Counted from the first letter of the stretch, positions 34,301 through 42,522 are shown. The stretch is DNA of 64,000 nt from Zeimonas sediminis (GCF_023721795.1 NZ_JAMQYE010000001.1:2887671-2951670); one strand, 5' to 3'. A program made the numbers and translations. Notes: generated by a model not told the origin, from the sequence alone.

Positions 34301-34494
34301 ACAGTTTCCTCCCCGCGTGGCCGGGCGACAAGGGGCGAGCCGGCCGCGATCGAGCGAGCGCGCGAGCGGACGGAGACGCTGGCGAGATCGGCGGGAACGA
34401 TTCGGGAACGGTGCCCCGAGCATGCTTTTTCCAGGGCAGGCCGCCAACGCCTTCGCGCAGCGTGGCCGCCCAGGGCCAACCAAAGGAGATGATC

Positions 34495-34743
34495 ATGAGC
34501 CATCGACAGATCACTTTCTCGACCCCGCGAGGGCGGGGGGCGACGCTGACCCTCGCCGAGCCGGTCACGCCGGAGCTCGTCGACGCGATGGGCGCCGCCT
34601 CGGCGCTGATCCTGCGGGCGCTTCACGACGGTGGCCCGACCCTGCACGCGGGGAGCGCTGGCGAGGCAGAGTACGCCTCGTGGTTCCGGGACCGCGCCGG
34701 CGACGCGGAGTACGCCTCGTGGCTCTCCCACCTGCGTCACTGA
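34495..34743 (+). CDS. Small 82-residue protein with two AEYASW repeats
   Basis: I do not recognise this gene. It has an excellent ribosome site (AAAGGAG 6 bases before the ATG) and starts MSHRQITFSTPRGRGATL. Residues ~40-55 are a hydrophobic-leaning helix (ALILRALHDG), and the C-terminus carries two copies of AEYASW spaced 13 residues apart. They come from a 15-base direct repeat (GAGTACGCCTCGTGG at 34669-34683 and 34708-34722). No signal peptide or membrane segment is obvious. It is 15 bases ahead of a truncated globin gene, so the two are probably made together, and it is divergent from the SARP regulator. Aromatic residues in the repeat suggest it binds something, but that is a guess. Confidence 0.7.
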   Translation: MSHRQITFSTPRGRGATLTLAEPVTPELVDAMGAASALILRALHDGGPTLHAGSAGEAEYASWFRDRAGDAEYASWLSHLRH

Positions 34744-34758
34744 AGCACGGAGGCCGAA

Positions 34759-35118
34759 ATGGGAGACACCCTCTACCAGCGCCTGGGCGGCGCCGAGCGG
34801 ATCGGCGCGATCGTCGACGAATCGATCGACCGCCATGCTGTGAACCCGGTGCTCGCCCCCCGTTTTCGGGGCAAGGACCTGCCCCGCCTGAAGAAGATCG
34901 GCACCCAGTTCTTCTGCGCGGGGATCGGCGGGCCCCAGGAATACGAGGGCCGGGACTTGCGGACCGCGCACGCCGGCATGAACGTCAGCGAGCAGGAGTT
35001 CGTCGCGACGATCGACGACATCGTCGCCGCCCTCGCCTCGCACGGCGTGGCGCGGCCCGAGACGGACGAGGTCGTCGCGATCCTGTACTCGCTCAAGGAC
35101 GAAGTGCTCAGACAGTGA
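34759..35118 (+). CDS. Group I truncated globin
   Basis: A 119-residue protein with the group I truncated haemoglobin pattern: TLYQRLGGAERIGAIVDESI, then GTQFFCAGIGGPQEYEGRDL, and the proximal (F8) histidine H71 in TAHAGMNVSEQEF, followed by the normal C-terminal helices. The length is that of the family. One feature is odd: the B-helix position that is nearly always tyrosine (B10) in family members such as the -VVDDFY- type appears to be isoleucine here (VDESIDR). That tyrosine usually hydrogen-bonds the haem ligand, so ligand chemistry may differ. The gene follows the AEYASW protein by 15 bases and is divergent from the SARP gene. Its role may be NO or oxygen handling. Confidence 0.9.
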   Translation: MGDTLYQRLGGAERIGAIVDESIDRHAVNPVLAPRFRGKDLPRLKKIGTQFFCAGIGGPQEYEGRDLRTAHAGMNVSEQEFVATIDDIVAALASHGVARPETDEVVAILYSLKDEVLRQ

Positions 35119-35178
35119 GCGATCCGTGCGCCGCGGCTTCAGCGGAAGCGAACCCGGACGGCCGGGTCACCCGGCAGG

Positions 35179-36795
35179 TCACGGTGATCGTGCGCCCCGC
35201 CCGGTGGCGCCGTCAGCATAGGTGGAGGCGGCCGGCACGGAGGCGGACCTGCTTGCTCGCAGCGTGTCGGGGACCACCGACTCGCCGAAGCGACCGACGA
35301 ACAGCCGCAATGGCGCGCGCAAGACGTTCTCGCGGTGCTCGGGCTGCCGGAACAGCCGCGCCGACACGTAGTGGTAGTGCATCAGCGCGGCGCGCGCCCG
35401 CGCCCGCGACAGCGCGAGCGTCAGCGCCCGCGCCTTGAGCGACGGCCGCTGCGGATCGGTGAACAGCGGCTCGAAGACGATCGTGGTGGCCGGGCGCACT
35501 GCGTAGAGTTCCTTGCGCGCCCGGGCCAGTTCGGCCCAGTCGCCCGCGCCGGCCAGGGCCTGGCACTTCATGACCAGCGTGTAGACGTGGAACTCGGAGC
35601 CATAGTCGCTGAGCGCGATCGCCTGCGACAGGCTGCGCAGCGCGTCCTCGGTCCGGCCCGCGAAGGCGCGCATCTGCCCCACGATGGCGAGCGACGAGGC
35701 GATCTCGGTGCTCCCGCGCAGGCCTTCCTCGGCCATCCGCATCGCGAGATCGCCGTAGCCGCGGTCCAGGAAGAAGAGCAGCTTCGCCGCCATGATCGTG
35801 TGCGCGGGGCTGCGCTGCGCGAAGGGCAGCGCGTCCAGCACCAGCCGTTCGATCTCGTCCTCGTCCGGCCGGGTGTCGTGCCCGTCGTCGAGGAAGATCT
35901 GCATGCCGCGAAGGATGTACTTCGCGTGCAGGTGCGTCGCGTAGAGGAGCTTCAACGCGTCGTCGTCCGGGTCTTCCTCGCGCAGCGCCTTCAGGCGCCG
36001 ATCGTTGCGCTCCCAGGATCCGGGCGCGCCGGCCGGCAGGCCGGCCGCCTCGTGCATCGCGACCGGCAAGGGCGCGGCGGTGTCGAGCGAGACGAGCGAT
36101 CGCCAGATCCGGGCCACCAGACGGGGCGCCAGTTCGCTTGCGGCGCGGCGCAGCCCTGCGTGGCCGTCGCTTCCGTCCACCGCCTGCCGGAACACCGCCA
36201 GCAGCGCGCCGCCGGGCTGCGCCCGGGCGGCAAGGATGCACTCGACCGCGCCGGCCTCGCTGAAGAAGGTCAGCTCGATCGCCGCACGGGCCGATTGCAG
36301 TCCGGCGGGGGGCAGCCCCGCTTCCGGCGCGAAGGCCACGGTCTGCTCGGGACCGAGCTCCTGTTGCACGTCGCGGAAGATCTCGTACGCGAACTCGCGC
36401 GCCGGCCCGGCGTGCTCGCCGATGTTGTCGAGCCCGCGCAGCGGGCCGACCACGAAGTCGGCGGCGGGTACCTCGTCGGCGGGCGCGTCGCCCAGCCACA
36501 GGTAGCCCTCGCCGTACCGGGTCGCGATGAACCGCGGGTCCTGCGAATCGTCGGCGAGCTTGCGCCGTATCCGGCTCACCAGATAGTCGATGACCCGGTC
36601 GCCCTTGTCCGACCCCGCCTCCGAAACGGCGTCGAGCAGCTGGTCGCGGCTGACCAGGCGGCCGGGTTGCCTGGCGAGCCGCTGCAGGATCCGCGCCTCG
36701 GACCGGGTGAAGCGGATCGTCGTGCCGTCGGCCTGCTGCGCGCCGGCGAAGTCGGGGCTGAAGACGATCTGGCGTGGGTTGCGCGGCGCGTTCAT
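35179..36795 (-). CDS. HilA-like regulator: OmpR-type winged helix plus TPR region
   Basis: A 538-residue cytosolic protein. The N-terminal ~100 residues are an OmpR/PhoB-type winged helix: TTIRFTRSEARILQRLARQ, GRLVSRDQLLDAVSEAGSDK, RVIDYLVSRIRRKLADDS, RYGEGYLWLG. The middle (~125-230) resembles a short conserved block seen in HilA/CadC-like proteins, and the remainder is helical with TPR-type repeats (for example LAIVGQMRAFAGRTEDALRSLSQAIALSDY). No membrane segment is present, so it is unlike ToxR or CadC. A DNA-binding head with a TPR tail matches HilA-type regulators; ligand or partner unknown. It converges with the globin gene and lies 53 bases before the outer-membrane gene on the same strand, so it could control it. 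Confidence 0.82.
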   Translation of the reverse strand: MNAPRNPRQIVFSPDFAGAQQADGTTIRFTRSEARILQRLARQPGRLVSRDQLLDAVSEAGSDKGDRVIDYLVSRIRRKLADDSQDPRFIATRYGEGYLWLGDAPADEVPAADFVVGPLRGLDNIGEHAGPAREFAYEIFRDVQQELGPEQTVAFAPEAGLPPAGLQSARAAIELTFFSEAGAVECILAARAQPGGALLAVFRQAVDGSDGHAGLRRAASELAPRLVARIWRSLVSLDTAAPLPVAMHEAAGLPAGAPGSWERNDRRLKALREEDPDDDALKLLYATHLHAKYILRGMQIFLDDGHDTRPDEDEIERLVLDALPFAQRSPAHTIMAAKLLFFLDRGYGDLAMRMAEEGLRGSTEIASSLAIVGQMRAFAGRTEDALRSLSQAIALSDYGSEFHVYTLVMKCQALAGAGDWAELARARKELYAVRPATTIVFEPLFTDPQRPSLKARALTLALSRARARAALMHYHYVSARLFRQPEHRENVLRAPLRLFVGRFGESVVPDTLRASRSASVPAASTYADGATGRGARSP

Positions 36796-36848
36796 CGGGA
36801 TCCGGTGTCGTGTCGTCGTGCGCGTCGGAATGAAGGAAGGTGGCCGGA

Positions 36849-38036
36849 TCAGAACCGCAGGGCGGTGCGCAGCCAGATCCGGGTCCTGTCGACGCCGGAC
36901 GCCGACCGGGGCGCTTCGAGCACGCGGGTCGCGGAGATCTCGCCTATCCAGTGCGCCCCCAGCGCGCGCACGCCGATCGACGCGCTGGACCATCCGTCGG
37001 AGGACGACGGCAAGAGCGGATTGCGGTTCATCCGGAAGCGTCCCGCGTCGACCCCGCCGAAGGCCTGCACCCACGCGCGGCCGGCGCCGGGCCGCGGCAG
37101 GCTCAGGTTCGAGGCCAGTTCCGCGCGCGCGGCCAGGCATTCGTCGCCGAGGATCTTCGACTGGTCGAAGCCCCGGCTGTAGGCGTTCGTGCCGAATCCG
37201 CACTGCTGCGACACCGGCAGCGAGTCTCCGCTGAACTGCCCGACCACGCCGAGGTTCGTCAGCCATGCGCCCGACAAGGGGATCGAGGCCTCCGCGCTGA
37301 ACGACGCGCGGAAGAAGTCGGTCTCGGCGCCGGGGTTGCTGCCGAGCAGGCTGCCGCTGGGCGAGCTGCCGAGCGCGTCCAGCCCCTTGCTGAGCGCGAA
37401 GGCCAGGCGCGTCTGCAGGCCGAAGGGCGCGCCTTCGTCGCGGCGCGCGCCGGCGAACAGCGCCCGCAGGCTCTCGTCGACCACCGTGGCGTCGAGCGCC
37501 GTGCCCCGGGCTTCGCGGGCGCGGAACTCGGCGACCCAGGTCGTCTTCACCGCTTGGGATGCCTGGCGCTGCCGGCGCAGGCCCAGCGCGAGATCGGTGC
37601 GCTCGCCGCGTATCCGGAAGAACGCAGTGTCCGGGCCGTCGGCCGCGACCTCCGCATGGCTGGTGTTCAGGTAGAGGGTCGTGCCGCCGCCCCAGGGCGC
37701 GGCGCGGTAGCCCAGGCCGTAGGCACGCAGCTCGGCGCCCACGTCCTGGCCGGGTCCGGCGATCACCGCGGTCGCGTCGAGCTGGTCAGTGGGCGCGAGC
37801 AGGCGTGGGCGGGAGACGGACAGCGACGAGACCCAGGGCCCGACGTCCTCGGAGCCGAAGCTGTCCAGCGTGAAGTAGAAGGTCGTGCGGTCGACCGCGT
37901 CGAGCAGCGCGGTGGAGCCTCTCTCGACGCCCACCGCGTTCTCGACGCCGACCGTCCCGAAGAAGGACTGCGCCGCGGCAGCGCCGGCAAGGCAATGCGA
38001 GAGCGCCGCGGCAAGGGCCGCGTGGCGGATCTTCAA
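36849..38036 (-). CDS. Outer-membrane beta-barrel protein (FhaC/ShlB C-terminal-like)
   Basis: A 395-residue exported protein. The signal peptide MKIRHAALAAALSHCLAG ends near AAAAQS. The mature part is a series of alternating hydrophobic strands ending in the terminal phenylalanine of ...RIWLRTALRF, the outer-membrane insertion signal. Strands such as TFYFTLDSFGSEDVGPWV and GRAWVQAFGGVDAGRFRM resemble the barrel part of TPS/FhaC proteins, but I see no POTRA domains, so a pore or adhesin barrel is equally possible. It follows the HilA-like regulator gene by 53 bases on the same strand and is divergent from the LrgA/LrgB genes. The 186-base gap upstream holds its promoter; it has a short AT-rich stretch (38107-38145). 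Confidence 0.72.
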   Translation of the reverse strand: MKIRHAALAAALSHCLAGAAAAQSFFGTVGVENAVGVERGSTALLDAVDRTTFYFTLDSFGSEDVGPWVSSLSVSRPRLLAPTDQLDATAVIAGPGQDVGAELRAYGLGYRAAPWGGGTTLYLNTSHAEVAADGPDTAFFRIRGERTDLALGLRRQRQASQAVKTTWVAEFRAREARGTALDATVVDESLRALFAGARRDEGAPFGLQTRLAFALSKGLDALGSSPSGSLLGSNPGAETDFFRASFSAEASIPLSGAWLTNLGVVGQFSGDSLPVSQQCGFGTNAYSRGFDQSKILGDECLAARAELASNLSLPRPGAGRAWVQAFGGVDAGRFRMNRNPLLPSSSDGWSSASIGVRALGAHWIGEISATRVLEAPRSASGVDRTRIWLRTALRF

Positions 38037-38222
38037 GTGTTCCTCTCCTCATGGCGCGGCGCGGTTGCTGCCTGCGCACGGGCCGTTCGCGGCGGCCCTT
38101 CGCGATCAGGATCATTTGAATCAAAAATTTCTGCAACATTTTCCAGAGACCCTCCAGGGGTGTGCGGAATGCGCGCCGGCCAGGCCGGCATCGGGTGGCC
38201 GCGTCATCGGGGGGAGAAGGAA

Positions 38223-38681
38223 ATGAGATGGAGGCGCGCGCTTCGAGCGAAGCGTCACGTCGGGCCGCCGGTCGCCTGCCCGCCTGCGGACCCCCGGAAG
38301 GCAGTCCGGGCGACGCTGACCGCCGTGGGCTGCCTGCTGGTTCTCGTGGCAGCCTGCGAGGCGGCAGTCGCGATGGTGGGCTTGCCCGTGCCAGGTTCGC
38401 TGGTGGCGCTGGCGATCCTGTTCCTGCGTTTCCATCGGCGCGGCGGGCCCGACGAGCACCTCGCCCGCGTCTTCGACGGGACCATCCAGTACCTGCCGCT
38501 GCTCTTCGTTCCGGCAGGAGTGGGGATCCTGGCCGAGGGTCACCTGATGATAGGGGCCGCGCTGTCCTACGGCGTGGCGATCCTGGGCGGTACCGTGCTG
38601 ACGATGGTCGCGGTCGGGCACGCGATCCAGGGGGCGATGCGGCTTCTCGACAGGCCCCGTTCGCGGACGAGGAGCGCGTGA
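38223..38681 (+). CDS. LrgA/CidA-family holin-like membrane protein
   Basis: A 152-residue protein. A basic start (MRWRRALRAKRHVG) is followed by four membrane segments, with VPGSLVALAILFLRF matching the LrgA/CidA signature (P-G-S-x-x-x-x-x-L). GTIQYLPLLFVPAGVGIL and GVAILGGTVLTMVAVG are the later helices. LrgA-type proteins act with LrgB in murein-hydrolase control, or in pyruvate or glycolate transport in some bacteria. The ATG has a strong GGGGAGAAGGA upstream. The stop overlaps the GTG of the LrgB gene (GTGA). The N-terminal extension of ~27 residues is longer than usual. Confidence 0.88.
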   Translation: MRWRRALRAKRHVGPPVACPPADPRKAVRATLTAVGCLLVLVAACEAAVAMVGLPVPGSLVALAILFLRFHRRGGPDEHLARVFDGTIQYLPLLFVPAGVGILAEGHLMIGAALSYGVAILGGTVLTMVAVGHAIQGAMRLLDRPRSRTRSA

Positions 38682-39415
38682 GCCCCTTTTCCGACGGCGG
38701 GGTCCTGGACCTGCTGGCGCGGGGCGCCCCGACCGATCAGCTGGCCGCGGTCGCGGTCACGGTGCTCGCCTACGCGGCGATGCTCGGCCTGGCCCGCCGC
38801 CTGCCCGTGTCCGGCATGCATCCGGTGCTGTGCACGATCGCGCTGCTCGCGGGCGGACTCGCGCTGGCAGGCATCGACTACCAGGACTACTACGAGGCGT
38901 CGGCGCCGCTTCATCTCTGGCTGTCGCCGCTGTTCGCCCTGTTCGCGGTGCCGCTCTGGCGGCAAGCGCCCCGGGTCGGAAGCGCATGGCCGGCGCTGCT
39001 GCCGGCGCTTGCGGTCGGCGCCTTCCTGTCCGTGTCGAGCGGCGTCGGCGCTGCCGTGCTGTTCGGCCACGACGAGGTCGCGGCCGTGCTCGCGGTCCGC
39101 TCGGCGACGACGGTCGCCGCGCTCGACTTCGTTCGGCTCGTGCAAGGGCCGGGCGGCCTGACCGTGGTCACCGTGGTGCTGACCGCGATCTTCGGCGCCT
39201 GCGTCGGCCCCGCGGTGATGCGCCGCACGGGCATCCACGACGAACGCGCCGTGGGCTTCTCGCTGGGCCTCGCGGCGAACGCGATCGGCACCGCGCGCGC
39301 CTTCGCGATCTCGGACACCGCCGGCAGCTTCGCCTGCATCGGCATGATCCTGAACGCCTTCGTCACGATCGGCGCGGCCTGGCTGCTCATGAGCTGGGGC
39401 GGGCTGACGCCCTGA
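38678..39415 (+). CDS. LrgB/CidB-family membrane protein
   Basis: A 245-residue membrane protein beginning at a GTG that overlaps the preceding stop. It has the LrgB pattern of about six to seven helices: PLWRQAPRVGSAWPALLPAL, AVRSATTVAALDF (the family's K/R-S-x-T-T-P-I-A region, here ATTVAALDF), VVTVVLTAIFGACVGPAVM, and the closing GFSLGLAANAIGTARAFAI, then FACIGMILNAF. It pairs with the LrgA-like protein next to it. The function is the same uncertain set: murein-hydrolase control or carboxylate export/import. The order lrgA-lrgB with a 4-base overlap is normal. The serine hydrolase gene after it is on the opposite strand, so the operon ends here. Confidence 0.9.
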   Translation: MSPFSDGGVLDLLARGAPTDQLAAVAVTVLAYAAMLGLARRLPVSGMHPVLCTIALLAGGLALAGIDYQDYYEASAPLHLWLSPLFALFAVPLWRQAPRVGSAWPALLPALAVGAFLSVSSGVGAAVLFGHDEVAAVLAVRSATTVAALDFVRLVQGPGGLTVVTVVLTAIFGACVGPAVMRRTGIHDERAVGFSLGLAANAIGTARAFAISDTAGSFACIGMILNAFVTIGAAWLLMSWGGLTP

Positions 39416-39428
39416 GCGGCTTCGCCGG

Positions 39429-40652
39429 TCAGCGCGACGCGCTCTTCAACGGCGCGGCCGCCGTCTCGTCGTCCACCGCCTTCTGCACCGCGCGATAGAA
39501 GGCCTCGCGCGCCGCCTTCGCCGCCGGGTCGGACGCGCCGCCGCCCCAGTTCGCGTTCACCGCGACCACCAGCCTGCGCTTTGGGTCGATGAAGATCCCC
39601 TGCCCGAAGATGCCGCGCGCCGAGAAGCTGCCGTCGGCATAGGTCCACCACTGGTAGCCGTAACCGTGGCCCGGCTGGCCGATGCCGGCGCGCTCGGTGG
39701 TCGCCTCGGCAAGCCAGCCGTCGGGCACGATGCTCTGCCCGTTCACGCGGGCGCCGTCCAGGATGAACTGGCCGAAGCGCGCGAAGTCGCGCGTGGCGGC
39801 CTGGATGCAGCAGCCGCTGATCTCGCGGCCGGTGCGGCTCAGGATCCAGGTGGCCTGCCCCGCCATGCCGGCCGGTTTCCAGATCTTCTCGGACAGGTAG
39901 TCGGCGAGCGGCCGCTTCGTCGCCTCGCTGACCAGGATGCCGACCAGGTTGGTCTCGCCGGTGCTGTAGTGCCAGCGCGTGCCGGCCGGCGCCTCTCGCG
40001 GCAGCTTGCGCAGGTAGCTGACCAGCGCGTCCACGCCCTCCTCGGGCTGGTGGTTGTTGAAGCGCGCGACGTCGGAATTCGGGTCGCCGTAGTCCTCGTT
40101 CCAGCGCACGCCCGAGGTCATCGTCAGCAACTGCCGGATGCTCACGTCGTCGTAGGCCGAGCCCTTCATCTGCGGAATGTAGTCGCTGACCTTGTCGTCC
40201 ATGCTGCGGATGTAGCCGTCGCGGATCGCGGCGCCCACCAGCGTGGCGGTGATCGACTTGGCCACCGAGAAGCTGGTCCAGCGGCCGTTCTCGTCGAAGC
40301 CCAGGCCGTGGCGCTCGAGCCGCAGCTTGCCGTCGTGCAGCACGACCACTGCCGCGCTGCGCTGACCGGTCATCCAGGCATCGACGTCGAGCGGCAGATT
40401 CAGCGGCGGGCCGGGCGGCAGCGGCGTCGGCGCGTCGCCGGTCGGCACCGGTCGCGCCTTCGCAAGCACCGGCAGGCGATCCAGAGCGCGAAACGCCGCG
40501 TCGCGCTGCGGCTCGCTCCAGAACAGCAGATCGCGGTTGGTCGGCAGCGTGGCGAGCAGGCCGCGGGTTTCCTTGTCGAGGCTGAACCAGCCGGCGGTGC
40601 CGAGCAGCGCCAGCGCGGCGAGCAGCCAGACGGCGATCTTCCTGAACTTCAT
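39429..40652 (-). CDS. Serine hydrolase, class C beta-lactamase / penicillin-binding-like
   Basis: A 407-residue protein anchored or exported by an N-terminal membrane segment (MKFRKIAVWLLAALALLGTAG). The catalytic motif SxxK is SVAK in TSFSVAKSITATLVG, and the second motif YxN-like segment is HYSTGETN. The body is a beta-lactamase/esterase fold: QLLTMTSGVRWNEDYGDP, GYGYQWWTYADGSFSARGIF, then FGQGIFIDPKRRLVVAV. The class includes esterases, D-amino-acid peptidases and beta-lactamases, and activity cannot be told from this. It converges with the LrgB gene. It could act on peptidoglycan fragments, which would fit the LrgA/LrgB neighbours, but that is inference. Confidence 0.92.
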   Translation of the reverse strand: MKFRKIAVWLLAALALLGTAGWFSLDKETRGLLATLPTNRDLLFWSEPQRDAAFRALDRLPVLAKARPVPTGDAPTPLPPGPPLNLPLDVDAWMTGQRSAAVVVLHDGKLRLERHGLGFDENGRWTSFSVAKSITATLVGAAIRDGYIRSMDDKVSDYIPQMKGSAYDDVSIRQLLTMTSGVRWNEDYGDPNSDVARFNNHQPEEGVDALVSYLRKLPREAPAGTRWHYSTGETNLVGILVSEATKRPLADYLSEKIWKPAGMAGQATWILSRTGREISGCCIQAATRDFARFGQFILDGARVNGQSIVPDGWLAEATTERAGIGQPGHGYGYQWWTYADGSFSARGIFGQGIFIDPKRRLVVAVNANWGGGASDPAAKAAREAFYRAVQKAVDDETAAAPLKSASR

Positions 40653-40707
40653 CGAGGCGTTCCAGTAGCGGGGAATCGATAGCCGGATCGAGGTCGTCCG
40701 GTCGTGG

Positions 40708-41001
40708 TCAGCGTCCGATGCGCCATGCTCGCCCGGCCAACCCGAGCACGACCGTGAGCACGACGCTCCAGAATGCCGCCGTCGCGAGAACCTGGACGAG
40801 GGCCCCGGCGAGCCCCGACGGGCACCCCGAGACTGCGCCGCCGAGACCCGACCGGCAGATGAGCTCGCCCGGCCAGGCGAACGATCCGGCCACCGTCCGA
40901 AGTTCCGGCGGCAAGCTCAGGCCGAACGGAGAATCGGCGGCGACCGCCAGGATGCTCACCAGCATCGAGAAGAAGGCGACGGGCAACCAGCGTGCGCGCA
41001 T
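40708..41001 (-). CDS. Small two-helix membrane protein of unknown function
   Basis: A 97-residue protein I do not recognise. It has an N-terminal hydrophobic signal or anchor (MRARWLPVAFFSMLVSILAVAAD) and a second membrane segment near the C-terminus (VQVLATAAFWSVVLTVVLGLAG). Between them is a ~40-residue exported loop with two cysteines in CRSGLGGAVSGC, which may form a disulfide. I chose the ATG at 41001 because GGAGG lies six bases upstream; an ATG at 41013 would use weaker signals. It lies 55 bases ahead of the serine hydrolase gene on the same strand and may share its transcript. Confidence 0.6.
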   Translation of the reverse strand: MRARWLPVAFFSMLVSILAVAADSPFGLSLPPELRTVAGSFAWPGELICRSGLGGAVSGCPSGLAGALVQVLATAAFWSVVLTVVLGLAGRAWRIGR

Positions 41002-41090
41002 TCCGGCCTCCATGGCCTGACACTCGGCGTCGGTCCGAGACCGACTATCGTAGCGCCTGGCGGACCGGTGCGCAGCCCGCGCCCCCGGTG

Positions 41091-41945
41091 CTAAGTCCCT
41101 GCGGGTCGCTGCGGCGCGGGCCGGGGCGTTTCGCCGTTCGCCGTCCCCCACGCGTAAGACTCCATCGACAGCATCCCGTAGCGGATCTCGTCGTCGAGCA
41201 GTTCCGGCCGCTCCTCGTCGCCGCAAGTGCCGACCGCCACCAGCAGGGGCAGGAAGTGCTCGTCGGTCGGATGCGCTCGCACGGCCTCCGGGGCGACGCG
41301 CCGGTAGTCGGCGAGCGACCGGAAGTCGTGCCGCTGCACCGCGTCCCTGACCCATTCGGTGAAGCGGGCGACGTAGGCCTCGGGTCGCGCGGCACCGCCG
41401 CGGAACTCGTGAAGGTTGTGGGTCATGCTCCCCGAGGCGAGGATCGCGATGCCCTTGGCGCGCAGCGGCGCCAGCGCGCGGCCCAGATCGAGCGCCCGCG
41501 CCGCGTCGAGCGAGCGGGGCATCGACAGCTGGAATACCGGCACCTGCGCGGCCGGCAGCAGGTGCATCAGCGGCACCCAGGCGCCGTGGTCCAGGCCGCG
41601 CCGGTCGTCCTCGGCGACCTGCCAGCCGGCTTCGCGCAATCTCGCCGCCGCGTCGAGGGCAGCCTGGGGCGCCCCCGGAGCCGGGTAGGCGAGACGGTAC
41701 AACTCGGGCGGGAAGCCGCCGAAGTCGTGGATCGTGTCCGGCCGTTCGGTGGTGGTGACTTCCAGGCCGCGCGTCTGCCAGTGCGGCGACACGACGAGCA
41801 CGGCGCGCAGGCTCGCGAGCCCAGCGCCGAGCTCGCGCAGCCGCGCGCCCAGTGCGCCGGGCTCGAGCGCGAAGGTGGGCGCGCCGTGCGACACGAAGAG
41901 CACCGGGGCGAGCGTCCGGGCCGGTGCGGGCATCGGGGCGGTCAT
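41091..41945 (-). CDS. DODA-type (class III) extradiol ring-cleavage dioxygenase
   Basis: About 284 residues. The family core is clear: LFVSHGAPTFALEPG with the first metal histidine, VVSPHWQTRGLEVT with the second, DHGAWVPLMHLLPAAQVPVF and a later GSMTHNLHEF. These match the DODA/YgiD/LigB-type nonhaem iron enzymes that open catechol-type rings. The ATG at 41945 is preferred because GGAGG lies five bases upstream; the ATG at 41957 is also possible. It follows the DoxX gene by 30 bases, so the pair is one operon, divergent from a LysR regulator. In this arrangement the pair often responds to quinone or phenolic stress, but that is known from other bacteria and is inferred here. Confidence 0.9.
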   Translation of the reverse strand: MTAPMPAPARTLAPVLFVSHGAPTFALEPGALGARLRELGAGLASLRAVLVVSPHWQTRGLEVTTTERPDTIHDFGGFPPELYRLAYPAPGAPQAALDAAARLREAGWQVAEDDRRGLDHGAWVPLMHLLPAAQVPVFQLSMPRSLDAARALDLGRALAPLRAKGIAILASGSMTHNLHEFRGGAARPEAYVARFTEWVRDAVQRHDFRSLADYRRVAPEAVRAHPTDEHFLPLLVAVGTCGDEERPELLDDEIRYGMLSMESYAWGTANGETPRPAPQRPAGT

Positions 41946-41975
41946 GGTTCCCTCCATCCCTTGCGTGGCCGGGGC

Positions 41976-42386
41976 TCAGGCACGCTGCCGGCCGTCGAGG
42001 CTGAACGCGCCCGCGCCATGGGCCGCCAGCACCAGCAGGCCGCCCGCAACCGCGACGTTCTTCCAGAACATCAGTTGCTGCACGAAGGCCTGCTCAGGGG
42101 CGACCGACCAGAAGGCGTGGAAGAAGAAGCTGGCGACCAGCGTGAACACGGCCAGGGCCAGCGCCGCGGCACGGGTCCGGTAGCCAAGGAGCAGCGCGAG
42201 GCCGCCGGCGACTTCGACCACCACGGCCAGGATCGCGCCCAGCGTGGCGAGCGGCAGGCCCACCGAAGCGATATAGCCGACCGTACCCGAGAAGCCGGTG
42301 ATCTTGCCGATGCCGGCGGGCAGGAACAGGGCCGCCAGGCCGAGCCGGCCGGCGAGGTTCAGGGTGTTGACCGCAGTGGCGTTCAT
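41976..42386 (-). CDS. DoxX-family membrane protein
   Basis: A 136-residue protein with four membrane segments. It matches DoxX: LNLAGRLGLAALFLPAGIGK at the start, GAILAVVVEVAGGLALLLGY in the centre, then FTLVASFFFHAFW and QLMFWKNVAVAGGLLVLAAH. DoxX-type proteins are linked to thiosulfate/quinone oxidoreductases in archaea and to redox stress in bacteria. The gene is the first of the DoxX-dioxygenase pair. Its ATG is 136 bases from the divergent LysR ATG, and their shared promoter region has a tandem GATAGATT repeat. Length and layout are normal. Confidence 0.93.
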   Translation of the reverse strand: MNATAVNTLNLAGRLGLAALFLPAGIGKITGFSGTVGYIASVGLPLATLGAILAVVVEVAGGLALLLGYRTRAAALALAVFTLVASFFFHAFWSVAPEQAFVQQLMFWKNVAVAGGLLVLAAHGAGAFSLDGRQRA

Positions 42387-42483
42387 CAGGATTCCTTCGA
42401 GCGTTGAATGAGCGAAAGCCCGGTGCTTCGTTCGGTGCCGGGCATGCGAGCACTCTATTGATTCATCGGGACGAGATAAACGT

Positions 42484-42503
42484 CTGATAGATTGATAGAT
42501 TGT
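42484..42503. repeat. Tandem GATAGATT repeat in a LysR/DoxX promoter region
   Basis: The intergenic stretch between the LysR and DoxX genes has two adjacent 8-base units GATAGATT (42486-42501) just upstream of the LysR start. LysR binding sites have T-N11-A with partial dyad symmetry, and this repeat is a candidate part of one. It is AT-rich compared with the surrounding 70% GC. Confidence 0.3.
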
Positions 42504-42522
42504 TCCGAAGATCGAGACAGTC

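Noticed and set aside
38100-38150. An FNR site in the AT-rich stretch before the outer-membrane barrel gene
   Set aside because: TTTGAATCAAA is symmetrical but lacks the four-base spacer, so it does not fit the FNR pattern.
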